This document shows, piece by piece, positions 11,301-21,690 of a DNA stretch of 64,000 nucleotides. Below the pieces are notes generated by a model, which saw only the letters and a program-made list of their open reading frames with translations, searched no databases and was not told the origin of the DNA. Positions within the stretch are counted from its first letter, which is position 1, and each line of letters begins with the position of its first letter. The translations under genes and the position numbers were made by a program. The stretch is from Adiantum capillus-veneris (Eukaryota > Streptophyta > Polypodiopsida > Polypodiales > Pteridaceae): positions 78,730,338 through 78,794,337 of the forward strand of contig CM043953.1 in NCBI GenBank assembly GCA_014529385.2, written 5' to 3'.

Positions 11301-11389
11301 ACACTAACGACAACCCCGCAGATGCTCTCACAAAGAGCCTAGCCTCACAGCAATTTACACATTGTATAGAACTTATGGGTGTAGGATGA
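8360..11389 (+). pseudogene. pol: Copia-A pol: protease, integrase, RT, RNase H; broken
   Basis: Domains follow in Copia order. The protease motif ILDSGASFH is at 8360. The integrase HHCC finger (WHSRLGH, then CEHC) is near 8750-8860, and its catalytic Asp residues lie in HSDLCGP and FRTDNGG. The catalytic Glu falls in the damaged stretch just before MNRTIQE at 9227. Reverse transcriptase shows QMDVNTTFLHGDL, LYGLKQ and the YVDDM active site near 10433. RNase H shows TDADYAG, TTEAEYVAAS and HCDSQSA, ending at 11389. Lesions are a frameshift in the G8 run at 8966-8973, another between about 9135 and 9226, and stops at 9587, 9845, about 9893, 10052 and 10352. The last 329 codons (10400-11389) are open. 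No functional polyprotein can be made. Confidence 0.92.
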
Positions 11390-11461
11390 AGCCTCGGCAA
11401 TGCTTCATCAATTTTGTATAGACTAACTATACTAATGCCACTATTGGCCACCATGACCTTC

Positions 11462-11471
11462 AAGTGGGAGG
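11462..11471 (+). other. Copia-A polypurine tract
   Basis: AAGTGGGAGG immediately precedes the remaining right LTR and is the plus-strand priming site typical of plant Copia elements. Confidence 0.8.
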
Positions 11472-11653
11472 TTGCACCCTTGTACACTTTAATTTCCCCT
11501 ATTCAATATAGGGAGAGAAAGAGGAAGAGTTGACCTCTCTTCTCTTTTCTTCTCCACTAACCCACACAATGGCTGCCTATGCATCTCCCCCTTCCCCATA
11601 TCTCTTCTTCCCCTCTCTTGCACACACTCCGCATGCACACGCGCACATCAACA
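11472..11653 (+). repeat. Copia-A 3' LTR, 5'-truncated
   Basis: It matches the left LTR from about position 33 of that LTR to its end (CAACA). The first 30 or so bases, including the TGTTG terminus, are missing, so polypurine tract and LTR body are joined directly. The ATACT duplication follows at 11654-11658. Confidence 0.88.
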
Positions 11654-11658
11654 ATACT

Positions 11659-12571
11659 AGTGACTTTGTTTGTCATGGGGTTAAGGTTATTTGTCGTAGA
11701 GGCAACAAATCTTGTAGGGAACTTGGCTAATCTTTGCTAGGCTCTTTGAGTAGGTGTAACAAAAGGGCAGCAAAACAAAGTGTGTCCTCTTGGGAAAAGA
11801 GAGTGCAAGTGGAACTCCCTTTGTAGGATGTGACGAGCGTGGTTGATAGCTACAAGGGAGATGCTGATCCTGCACACTATACACACATAAGTTGTGGACA
11901 ATAGTACAATCTGCACACATTATTGTAGGTTATAAACACAAAAGATAATCTTGGTTCATAGACCAGAGGCGGTCAACCACATACGGTTTCCCTTTCCTTT
12001 GCTACTACGAGTTTCATTGAGCCGCACATAGGTGAGGGTGCAACTAACATCGAGTATGAGAAACTCACAAAAGAGGCACTACAAGAGGCTCTATGAAAAT
12101 GCAATGTTCACAATGTCTGTAGAATAACAAGGATACTTTGGTGTAGATATTAAAAGGCTAGGTTTTTGGCTGTAAAATGCCTGAAAGAGGTGAAGTAGTG
12201 AAGTTCATGCCAGAGGTAGAAGATTCAACAGCTCCTGTGAAGGGATGATCAGAGGTAGAAGATTCAACTCATATCGTGATCTACACACATCCACACAATA
12301 TTCAAAAGAAGTGAAGTTCATGAAAGAGGCTCCTCAAGGCGATGTTCAAATCATGTTGCAACTCATGGAGATGCAACAAGTCCTGTGAAGTGATCAAAGG
12401 TAGAAGATTCAACACATGCCGCAATTTGCACACATCGCGTGAATTGATCAGAGGTGGAAGCTTTAACAAATCTCATGGAGTGATCAAAGGTATTCAGCTT
12501 GATGTGGCAGCGATAGTGAGGTACAAAAGATGCAAATTTCACGTCATAGCATATGTGAAGAGAGTGGCGGA
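11659..12571. other. no gene; short dispersed repeats
   Basis: No convincing coding region is visible. Between about 12190 and 12500 the motif GATCAGAGGTAGAAGATTCAAC recurs in diverged form (about four copies), as do GTGAAGTTCATG and CACACATC. These resemble a worn minisatellite. Confidence 0.5.
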
Positions 12572-12606
12572 GGAGTTTGTGTGAGCCGCAATTGGATCAC
12601 TCTCCA

Positions 12607-12701
<95 letters not shown>

Positions 12702-12836
12702 GTGAGTCCACATGGAGAGATCAAGGCATAGCATATCATTCCATAGCTCATGGCGGGCTCACAACACAACAATGTGATGTCAAGAAGTGCACAATGCGGC
12801 TAGGAGTTTGTGAGAGCCGCAATTGGATCACTCTCC

Positions 12837-12918
<82 letters not shown>

Positions 12919-13017
12919 CCACATGGAGGGATCAAGGCATAGCATCTCATTCCACAACTCATGGCGGGCTCACAACACAACAACGTGATGTTAAGAAGTG
13001 CACAGTGCGGCTAGGAA
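12572..13017. repeat. tandem duplication with long (TC)n tracts
   Basis: Two copies of a unit of about 220-230 bases lie head to tail. Each has GAGCCGCAATTGGATCACTC, then a TC tract, then a segment with GTCCACATGGAG and CATGGCGGGCTCACAACAC. The TC tracts are 12609-12698 (45 repeats) and about 12840-12914 (37 repeats). Long open frames across them on both strands are translations of the microsatellite and are not genes. Confidence 0.9.
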
Positions 13018-13789
13018 AGCGTCGGGCCTCTCACTGTGAGGATTCATTAAAAAATCAAGCAAGGCGTAGATGATTTGAAGCTAAAAACACACTCAAAAAG
13101 AACAAAACTCTAGCCATGAAAGCTACACTTTGAAAAATAACCAAGATTAACTCAAATCTCTTGTGTGTGTAAAGATTAGGTGTAGCCTCGCTACCAATTG
13201 CACAAATGCAATGCTCTTTTGACCTGTTAAAAACCCTAAATTGAAGCTTTGATTCTTTGTCATGACCATTTCATGGAAGCTTTATAACTTCAATGGAGGA
13301 GCCCAAGTAGTTATTTGAGGAGGGGAAACCCTAATTGGAGGCCTCACAGCCTCGAACACGTAGTGGAAGCAGGATGGATGGAATGGTTGTACCTCCTTAC
13401 TTATATGCCCAAATGAGCTCATTCTTGGCTCTATAAGTTCGTTTTCAACTTTGGAAATGATGGAATCATCATTGATGGTGGAATTTTGAGCCATTTTGTG
13501 CCATTTTTAGAAAATTTTGGATCATTTTATGGTCATTTTAGCCATTTTTAGCCCAAAAAAGGCCCTTTTGTCTATAAAATGCCCAAACGAGCTAGGAAAA
13601 ATCCCTACTGTAGTGGAAATTTCCCTTTTATCTTAAATTTAATGATGAAACTCATTTTCCCACTTGGTAAGCACTTTGGACATGTCTTTTACGCTCGCAG
13701 ATGAAACGTCCTATTTTTGGCTAAGATCGTCCGTATTGAACTTTCTAAGCAAAATGAGTGTGCCACTTTGAAACACTTGAAATTTTTAC
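13018..13789. other. no gene; probable part of Gypsy-D 3' LTR
   Basis: The stretch is AT-rich and non-coding, with repeated TTTTGG/CATTTTA words near 13490-13560 and two diverged copies of ATGCCCAAAYGAGCT (about 13408 and 13581). By position it should hold the distal part of the Gypsy-D 3' LTR, but I could not find the LTR terminus because there is no second copy to compare. Confidence 0.35.
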
Positions 13790-14013
13790 ATTAATAAAAA
13801 AAATTAGGCATGTTATAATGTGATAAAATGTGCAACGGTGCCACGTCCTGGGCCTTGCCTGCCCGGTAAGGTATGCACACACCTACAACCGTGACATCTC
13901 TTTTCACATATATCACAATATGTACATTGTAGCATTTGGTCCCACACATCAAAGGAATTAAGAGTGAGATATATATTTTTATTTTCACATTATGCACATG
14001 CCATGGCACAACA

Positions 14014-14025
14014 TCCACCCCCTCT
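14014..14025 (-). other. probable Gypsy-D polypurine tract and LTR start
   Basis: Read on the minus strand, AGAGGGGGTGGA is followed by TGTTGTGCC, which would be the first bases of the 3' LTR running leftward from 14013. It lies a little over 100 bases past the last coding-like sequence. The assignment rests on pattern only. Confidence 0.5.
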
Positions 14026-14129
14026 AACCCTACACATCCTCTTGCATGTGCCACACATATCTTTTTGCACCAGGTGCACATACATGTCGATTTCATTATC
14101 TCTTTCAACGAAATCTAGTGTATCATCCT

Positions 14130-17100
14130 CTCTTTCTTCCTCACATCCATAAAATTTTCATCAAAGCTTTCATTTTGACTTTCGTGTGAATGAAAGGGAT
14201 ATGTATAACCTTTTCTTTTGAATAGCTTGATTCTTTTCTTTGCGATGGGAATATTCATTCTATCCTATCTAATTCATGCAAGGTGTAAGTCACATTCCCA
14301 TGTACATGTTGAACCACATAAGGACCAAACCATCTCTTTGAAAGCTTTCTTATTGTTGAATGTTGGTTGTCAAGACTACTGTCATACACCAACACCCAAT
14401 CACCTTCCTCAATAGCGTTAGGTCTAAGTTTATGCCTCTTATCAAATCTATCCTTATTCTTTAACCTTGCATCTTTCAATTGTGCTACTGCAATCTCAAT
14501 ATCTTGAGGCCTTGTTTCTAGCTGTTGTATGCGCAAAGCAAGAAGGTATTCCCTACTCATTCCATCTTCCCAAGGTAATGCATTCCATGTGGAAATTACA
14601 TCCTCAATTGACATTATAAGTTTTTTACTGTCCACCAACTCAAAAGGCATATAAGCGGTAACTAAGCTATGAGTTGTACGATCATCCCATAAAGCATAAG
14701 GCAATAACCTAGGCCACTCTCTCATTTTACCTTTGCAGGCCTTAGCCAAAGCTTTAATGATAGGAGGATGCCCACACTCTGATTTACCATTTCCCTCAGG
14801 ATTATATGCAGTAGTGAGAGAAAGTTTAATGCCCAACCTAGAGAAACACTCCCTCGTTTTGTGTACATCTAACTCACCCCTATCTGTCGTTATTTTCCCA
14901 ACACAGCCATAAAGTCTAGTTACATCATCCAAGAGGAACTTACATATCCCTTCTATGCTTTTTGTTCTTAGAGCATGACTTTCAACTTAATTGGTTAAAT
15001 CTTCCCGTGCAAGCACTATTTATCTCATTTTCCATAAGCCCAATGGCATTGTAACTAGATATACTACCCACGTAGAGTGCATGGCCAATGGGTAAGTAGG
15101 GTGCAACCCATCACGATGACATACATTTGAATACATTTGACAGGTTTTACAGACTCCACAAAGTGAGATACATCTTTATACATACCTTTCCACCAACACC
15201 CCTCTTTCATTTTAATAAAGGTGGCCCATACACCTCTATGTCCAACATAAAGACTCTCATGAAACTTTTTCATAATCTCATTTTGAGTGTCCTTATCATT
15301 CACGACTCTCAACAACATTCTATTTCTTTGTTTTGGATGCTTCCATAAGTACCCATCTTTCAAAAAGTACACATAGGCCTTTCTTCGTATTCTTTTAAAC
15401 TCTTCAGTACACCTTCTTGCCTTGTCAAAGTGCTCAGAGAGCGTCCAATGATTAGCCAGTCACCTTGATATAGGTCCTCTATAAATGACTCAAGTGCATT
15501 TGACAGGAAAACATGATCACCCTTGGCATGAGAAATACTATAGAACCTTGTGCCTACATCATCGCCCTCGACAACCATGTCTTCTTCATTTTCATACCTT
15601 GCTCTTGAAAGCATATCTTCTACAATTGGATTATCTTTCCCTACAATATGCCTAAATTTTGGATTTAAGGACTTTATGTAGGCAATCCATCTCAACATAG
15701 CAATGTCGAGATTTGAGCAGCTTGTGATCATTCCAAGAAGGGGTAGACAATCAGTCTCCACTATTATATTTTCTCCTATTAGATACTCTTTGTCACATTT
15801 TAGTGTTGTGACTACTCCCCATAATTCCCTTTTCACTTGTGATAATTGCGTTGACAAGCACTAAGGACCTTTGCTCCAAATCTGACCACATATCGCTTGC
15901 CATCATCATCATCTTGCCCAATTGCCCATCCTATTCCTGTGGGGCTAATATCCACTATCACAATTACATGTCCTCCACATTCATAGTTCACTTTTCTCAA
16001 AGTTGGAGACATAAGCAACAACTTCTTTAATTTCCTCATGGCATGTGTATGCATTTCTTCCCATTGAAATTTTTGGTTCTTTCTCAAGAGTTGATACAAA
16101 GGTTCTACTACATGTGCATAATGTGTGAACCAGATAACATAAAACACACAAGAACCTTTGAAACTTTGAACCTGAATCACATTAATACATGTTTCTTTCA
16201 TTCTTTGAATTACATCAATCTTTGTTGGGGACAAGGCCTTCTACCATATGGCCCACACATATGTCCCACAATAAAAACTTTGTTCACACCAAACATTGAC
16301 TTTTACCCCGATAAGGTAAGGTTCACCTCTTCCAACCTTGACAAGATCATCAAGAAAGGGCATCTTAGTTTGAGGTTTGAAGTCACATAGGACTTTGTTC
16401 ATACCATTCATCATATGTGCAACTGAATTAGTTGCTCCCAGAGTTAAGGTGCAAATCCTTACCAAACCCAAAGGTGTCCTCATGGTAGTCAAGTCCCTGC
16501 TTTCCATTGCTAGTAGTTGGAATTGATCATATCCTGAGCACAAATCCTCCATAAAATATATTGCCCTTCCTACAAATGCCTCTGCAAACTCATCTACAAA
16601 TGGCCCTATACCCACATCTTTGATTGTCACCTTATTCACAGGTTGCTATATCCTGAATAAAGCGTAAAGAACCATTTTTCTTTGGAACTATGAACCATCT
16701 GTTTGAATATGGAGCACAAGAAGGATCCAAAATACCCATCTTGATCTTTTTATTAAGAAACTCAATAAATTTTGGCACATGAGCCTTTGGAATTGGAATA
16801 GACAGCAAGTTCTAGGTACCAGATCACCATAGGAGCAACCAATGGATGGATCAACACACCCTATCTCACACGGCTCAAATGCAAAAGCCCTTCCATGTTT
16901 GTCAAGCATTTCTTCAAAGCATATTCTTTCAACCTCTTCCAAAGTGTCGTCATAACCTATATTTAACTCCTTCAAAGAATCCTTTATAAACTTATGGCCA
17001 ATCTTGCTCGGGTCACGAATACTAGGTTGCAAAGCAGTTTGATCCATCTTATCCATGCAGTCTTTTGGTAGAGGTAATGCCATTGGTTTCACTTTCTTTA

Positions 17101-17949
17101 CCACAGACTTGTACTTGGTCTCCACTCGTACATCAACACCTTGAGGATTTTTGAAATCCTCAATGACTTTGTACATTTCTATTGAGAATACTTTCACAAC
17201 CTCACTTCCCATATGCAATTTGTAATCCACTAAAGACTTCAAGTCTTGCATAGTATCCACAAACAAACACTCATCAAAACACACACACCAGCAATGCATT
17301 CATCATCTTCTAGAAAACCACTCATCTTCAAACCTCTTTGTACACTATTTACATGTTGTCTTTCACCCCGCTTTAAGTCCTCACACTTGGTAAAAGAAAT
17401 AGATCCATGCGAGAACTTTTCTCTTCTTGTACCAATGCAATTCCACTCTACAATGGTACATGGCCAAAACACCTAATATCCCTGTAGTCGTTGAATTCTT
17501 TGTTTGCCTTTGGCAAGGTTTCTCTCTAACACTTTCACGATTCCTTTCATGGTCCACACAAATAGTAAGGAACTATACTTCACGCTTACCATCCCTGCTC
17601 CTTATCCTAGCATAAGGTGACCCATCATCCATCACCTTGGTTTCCATGCAAGTAGTGGTGATGTATGGTTGCCCAAGGATAAGAGGGTATGTAGACATCT
17701 TCTATACAAAGAAGATGTCATCTCTCACATCCCCTATAGCTACCTTTACATTTGGACAAGCTTCATATAGCTCCCGTGATGAGTTGTTTTCTGCACGAAT
17801 CATCCATCATGTTTTATATCAATTGACCATTTTCATTTTTGATAGAGACTCTTTGACATGAGGTTAATTTATGACCCATGATGTATCAACGCAATGTATG
17901 GCTCTTCTAAGTCTCCCACTTTGCAGGGTCTCAGTAAGTTGCTCTTGCC
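14130..17949 (-). pseudogene. pol: Gypsy-D pol: protease, RT, RNase H, integrase
   Basis: Minus-strand pieces follow in order. A retropepsin-like stretch near 17880 reads ALIHHGS followed by INLMSKSLYQ, where the family has an Asp at the first His. The RT amino part is at 17299-16688. The RT core at 16639-16241 has FMEDLCSGYDQFQ, TPLGLVRIC and an active-site FLDDL. RNase H and connection are at 16234-15360 (ETDCLPLL, NPIVEDMLSRARYE). The integrase finger is at 15372-15064, with HHCC residues split by a frameshift near its Cys pair. The integrase core at 14932-14255 has TDRG and YNPEGNGKSE supplying the second Asp and the Glu. Fragments lie in different frames, so this is a pseudogene. Confidence 0.87.
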
Positions 17950-19529
17950 CAATGACTCTTCAAGTAATAAATCTTGTGAGTGGTCTTGAATTCATCTTCA
18001 TCATCCAATAAGCAAATATTTTTTGCTCCTCCCCTAGAGTTGTAGCATCCAACAATATTTTCTTCACCTTGCTCTCCATAGACCTGTACACCCTGTGAAT
18101 TTAAAGTCCCTCCTTCACCATGTACATGGATAGATTCAGTAAGAGACTGTTGCTTTCTCTTTATAATATCAATTATTTCTTTGTGGAACTCCCGCTTTGC
18201 TATGCCAAGGACCTCAGCCAAGGTAAATTCCAACTTACTGCTCAAAATCCTCTCTTCCAAAACCTTTTTGAGATCCGTTGGCTGCATATATATTGGATTG
18301 GAGTTTGTAGGCCAGACTCTTTTCTTTGGATTTTGTTGCATCCTTCTTCTCTTCTTTAGAGACTTCCTGCATAGGCACCTCAGGGGTAGGCATTTGTTGT
18401 GGAGAACTTGATCTAGGAGGCGCTATGTCATTTCTACCTCCAGTCCTTGTGGCCCTTTTTGAAGGCCCTTCATCCCTATTCTCACGCCTACATTTCTCCT
18501 CAACAAAGGCCTCATTGGCTTGAAATTTGTCAATGTACGCATGCACTGACAAAGAATCTTTAAGGTCATTCCAACCTGTTTCTAGCCGAGTACAGACTCT
18601 AGCTTTATGCAAAACTTATGTAGTCATCTTACCCTTCATCACAGATTCTATTACACATGGCCATAGCTCTCCAATCGCAATAGGTTCCTCTCCTCCAGCC
18701 TTGACTAATCCTTTTTTCTTGATAGGATCCACCTTCAACCCATAGCCGGCTACCTTGACCATCGAGATGGCATGGCTAGTAGCCATGTCCTCAACTAGCT
18801 TTTTCATCCCGCCTTTTCCAAAGGTTTTCCTCAAGAGCTTATCTATTTAGGCTAACTGAATCTTACCATCTTAAAGAAAACAAGCTCCATCATTAATGCA
18901 TCTTTGAAACTTTCACAATACCTCCTTGCATGGTCAATACATATGCATCTACTTACAAAGCCTTCTCTATTTTGAGCTCTTTGCCTTGTAGATTGACCTG
19001 ATGGTTGTCCCTTTTCTTCTAGCCTTGTAAGCTTTAACCTTTAACTTTTGATCTTGCATTCCCTTGACAATATAATCTAGAATGTACATGTCACTCTTTG
19101 GAACCACAATAACAGGATTTAAGGGACTCTCAAGAATGCTTAAAGATTGAGTAGGGTTAACTATAATCTTGTCTCGCTGTTGTTGTCTCTTGGCTAGCAG
19201 CGAAATTGCATCTTCAACTTCATTCCAATCAGTCTTTAAGCCTTATTCCGCATCCTTATCCTCAAGTAGTAGCTCTAACATCTCTTGACTCTCTTTACCT
19301 ACGGCCTACAAAAAGAGCTTTGTCTTCTTCAAGTTTAGGGTAGCCTGTTTAGTCCTTGAAAGTTAATCATAGCGGCGTTCAAATTCCCTTAGCAGTTTGG
19401 TAGGCAAAAGCCCCTCTTTTGGCCATACCACCCCACTCTAAAAAAGACCTCTTTGTTACCCTTTCGGAGTCCTCCATGAAATAATCTTCCTTCAAGGCTA
19501 ATTTGAATGCTTTCAAATGTATTTTTGTT
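17950..19529 (-). pseudogene. gag: Gypsy-D gag remnant
   Basis: Minus-strand frames 18834-18616, 18612-18235 and 18341-17931 are pieces of a charged protein lying just upstream of the protease. The most upstream sequence (about 19520-19400) reads KAFKLALKEDYFMEDSERVT in a pattern like the Ty3/Gypsy gag family (PF03732-like), with several stops after it. There is no clear zinc knuckle. The amino end is missing because the element is truncated at 19529. Confidence 0.6.
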
Positions 19530-19825
19530 TGTAAGGTCCCTCCCTAAACCCTAGAGCCATTCAGAACTTTTTCAACCTAGAAAATAATTTATAAAAAGCA
19601 AGATCGACAAATAAATCACGGACAACGAGACTTTACTCCAGAATTAAAATACAAGGATATTCCGGATAAGAATTACGTCATCCCTATATTTTTCAAAAAT
19701 ATTAAGATTATTTTTATACTTCTTCATGAAGATCCGCGTGGGAACTAATCTAGATCGGGAATTGGGAGAAAAAATGACTAACTTGATTGAAAAATAAAGT
19801 TAAGAGATAAAAACTACTAAGAAAA

Positions 19826-20036
19826 TTGGGGTCCAATAGGAATTAAGAAGAGAATTGGGATCCAATAGCATTTGAGAAGAGAATTGGGGTCCAATATAAT
19901 TTGAGAAGAGAAATAGGGTCCAATAGCAATTGAGAGTAGATTTGGAGTCCAATAGGATTTGAGAAGAAAATTGGGCTCCAATAGGAATTGAGAAGAGAAT
20001 TGGGGTCCAATAGGAATTGAGAAAAGAGTACCCACC
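19826..20036. repeat. 30-bp tandem repeat, about 7 copies
   Basis: The unit is GGGGTCCAATAGGAATTGAG followed by AAGAGAATT, with single-base variants. The 3' LTR copy (33620-33795) has 6 units, lacking the third. The minus-strand reading frames with repeated SYWTPILF peptides come from this array and are not genes. Confidence 0.92.
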
Positions 20037-20042
20037 ATTTTC

Positions 20043-20050
20043 TATATAAG
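20043..20050 (+). promoter_or_regulatory. TATA box in Gypsy-A LTR
   Basis: TATATAAG lies just after the 30-bp array. It is preserved in the other LTR at 33807-33814, where the surrounding 60 bases are also conserved. It is the likely core promoter of the element. Confidence 0.6.
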
Positions 20051-20329
20051 CACCCCCTTTCCTTTGTAATTTTACACACACAAATTGCTAAGCTACTTGT
20101 ATACTTGCCATGCTCAAGATTATGCTTAAGTAAATCAAGGTTTCTATTAAACCTTGCTCTTGCTCTCTCCGTCTCTTGAAGGCCAAACCCTTGAGGGTTT
20201 TGTGAAGAAGCTCCTCTCTCCTTCCTCTTCATCCTAAATCCCTTTTCTTCCTCCTTGAGCCTCACATCTCTTCAAGAAAGACTTCAACCCCACTCTTCTC
20301 TTGTTTAGAGGAGGTAATCTTCATTTCTA

Positions 20330-21690
20330 GTAGGTTTAATTAATCCATGTGTTTTAATACTAGGAAGGTTTATGTGCATCATTTTAGGATTAAGCTTTAA
20401 TGGTAATCTTAGAATTAAGGTTAAGTATCAATGGTATTTATGCATCATTAAGCTAAGCTTCAAAGGTAGATTTGGATTTTTAAGCTAAGCTTTAATGGTA
20501 ACTTTGCACTTAGGTGTAAGCTTTAGTGACCGCTTTGCCTTTTTAGGTTTAAGCTTCAATGGAAACCTCGCAATTAGGGCTAAGTGATAAGAGTATCTAT
20601 GCATCATAAAAGGTTAAGCTTCAAAGGTAGATTTTCTCTCGTAAGCTAAGCTTTAATGGTAACTTTGCACTTAGGTATAAGCTTTAGTGACTACTTTGTA
20701 TTTTTAGGTTTAAGCTTTAATGGAAACCTTGCAATTAGGGTCAAGTGATAAGAGTATCTATGCATCATAAAATTAAGCTTCACAGGTAGATTTTCTCTCG
20801 TAAGCTAAGCTTTAATGGTAACTTTGCACTTAGGTGTAAGCTTTAGTGACTACCTTGTATTTTAGGTGTAAGCTTTAGTGACTACCTTGTAAGCTTTAGT
20901 GACTACCTTGTATTTTAGGTTTAAGCTTTAATGGAAACCTCATAATTAGGGTTAATTGCTAAGAGTATTTATGCATCATTAAGCTAAGCTTCCAAGGTAG
21001 ATTTGGACTCTTAAGCTAAGCTTTAATGGTAACTTTGCACTTAGGTGTAAGCTTTAGTGACTACCTTGTATTTTAGGTTTAAGCTTTAATGAAAACCTCG
21101 CAATTAGGGTTAAGTGCTATAAACTCGTAAGCTAAGCTTTAATGGTAACTATACACTTAGGTATAAGCTTTAGTGACTACCTTGACTTTTTAGGTTTAAG
21201 CTTTAATGGAAACCTCGTAGTTAGGGCTAAGTGATAAGAGTATCTATGCATCTTAAAGTTAAGCTTCAAAGGTAGATTTGCTCTCGTAAGCTAAGCTTTA
21301 ATGGTAACTTTGCACTTAGGTGTAAGCTTTAGTGACTACTTTGTATTTTTCGGTTTAAGCTTTAATGGAAACCTTGCAATTAGGGTCAAGTGATAAGAGT
21401 ATCTATGCATCACAAAGTTAAGCTTCAAAGGTAGATTTGCTTTCGTAAGCTAAGCTTTAATGGTAACTTTGCACTTAGGTGTAAGCTTTAGTGACTACCT
21501 TGTATTTTAGGTTTAAGCGTTAATAGAAACCTCACAATTAGGGTTAATTGCTAAGAGTATCTATGCATTATTAAGCTAAGCTTCCAAGGTAGATTTGAAC
21601 TCTTAAGATAAGATTTAATGGTAACTTTGCATTTAGGTGTAAACTTTAGTGACTATCTTGTATTTTAGGTTTACGCTTTAATGGAAAGCT
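20330..21690. repeat. 159-bp tandem repeat inside the LTR
   Basis: The phrase GTAACTTTGCACTTAGG recurs at 20498, 20659, 20818, 21029, 21145 (variant), 21304, 21463 and 21621, so most units are 158-161 bases. One interval is lengthened by extra partial copies (about 211) and one shortened (about 116). Each unit is built from about four diverged subunits that start AAGCTTTAATGGTAA, AAGCTTTAGTGAC, AAGCTTTAATGGAAACC and AAGCTTCAAAGG. This suggests an older unit of roughly 40 bases. Confidence 0.92.

Larger units (their letters stand above)
4727..11653 (+). mobile_element. Copia-A, Ty1/Copia LTR retrotransposon, defective
   Basis: This is a full-span Copia element: left LTR, initiator-Met primer site, long leader, gag, pol in Copia order (protease, integrase, reverse transcriptase, RNase H), polypurine tract and right LTR, bounded by ATACT duplications. 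Integrase before reverse transcriptase places it in Ty1/Copia; the gag and pol resemble the TNT1/Retrofit type. The length of 6.9 kb is above the usual 5 kb because the leader is about 2.4 kb. The coding region carries several stops and at least two frameshifts, so it cannot make its own polyprotein. The right LTR has lost its first 30 or so bases. LTR mismatches outside that gap are few (I counted five in roughly 180 bases by eye), so it is not ancient. Confidence 0.93.
13790..19529 (-). mobile_element. Gypsy-D, Ty3/Gypsy LTR retrotransposon, decayed
   Basis: On the minus strand the order is gag, protease, reverse transcriptase, RNase H, integrase, which is the Ty3/Gypsy arrangement. A likely polypurine tract and LTR start lie at 14014-14025 and 14013. 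The 5' LTR and the start of gag are absent: the element is cut at 19529 where Gypsy-A begins. Every domain carries stops or frameshifts. No chromodomain was seen after integrase. Confidence 0.85.

Noticed and set aside
12530-13073. Frames of 70-130 codons with long SLSLSL or RERERE runs
   Set aside because: They are translations of the TC microsatellite.
19800-20265. Minus-strand frames with repeated SYWTPILFS peptides, also at 33594-33938
   Set aside because: They are translations of the 30-bp promoter-proximal repeat in the Gypsy-A LTR. The open frame reflects repeat periodicity (30 is a multiple of three).
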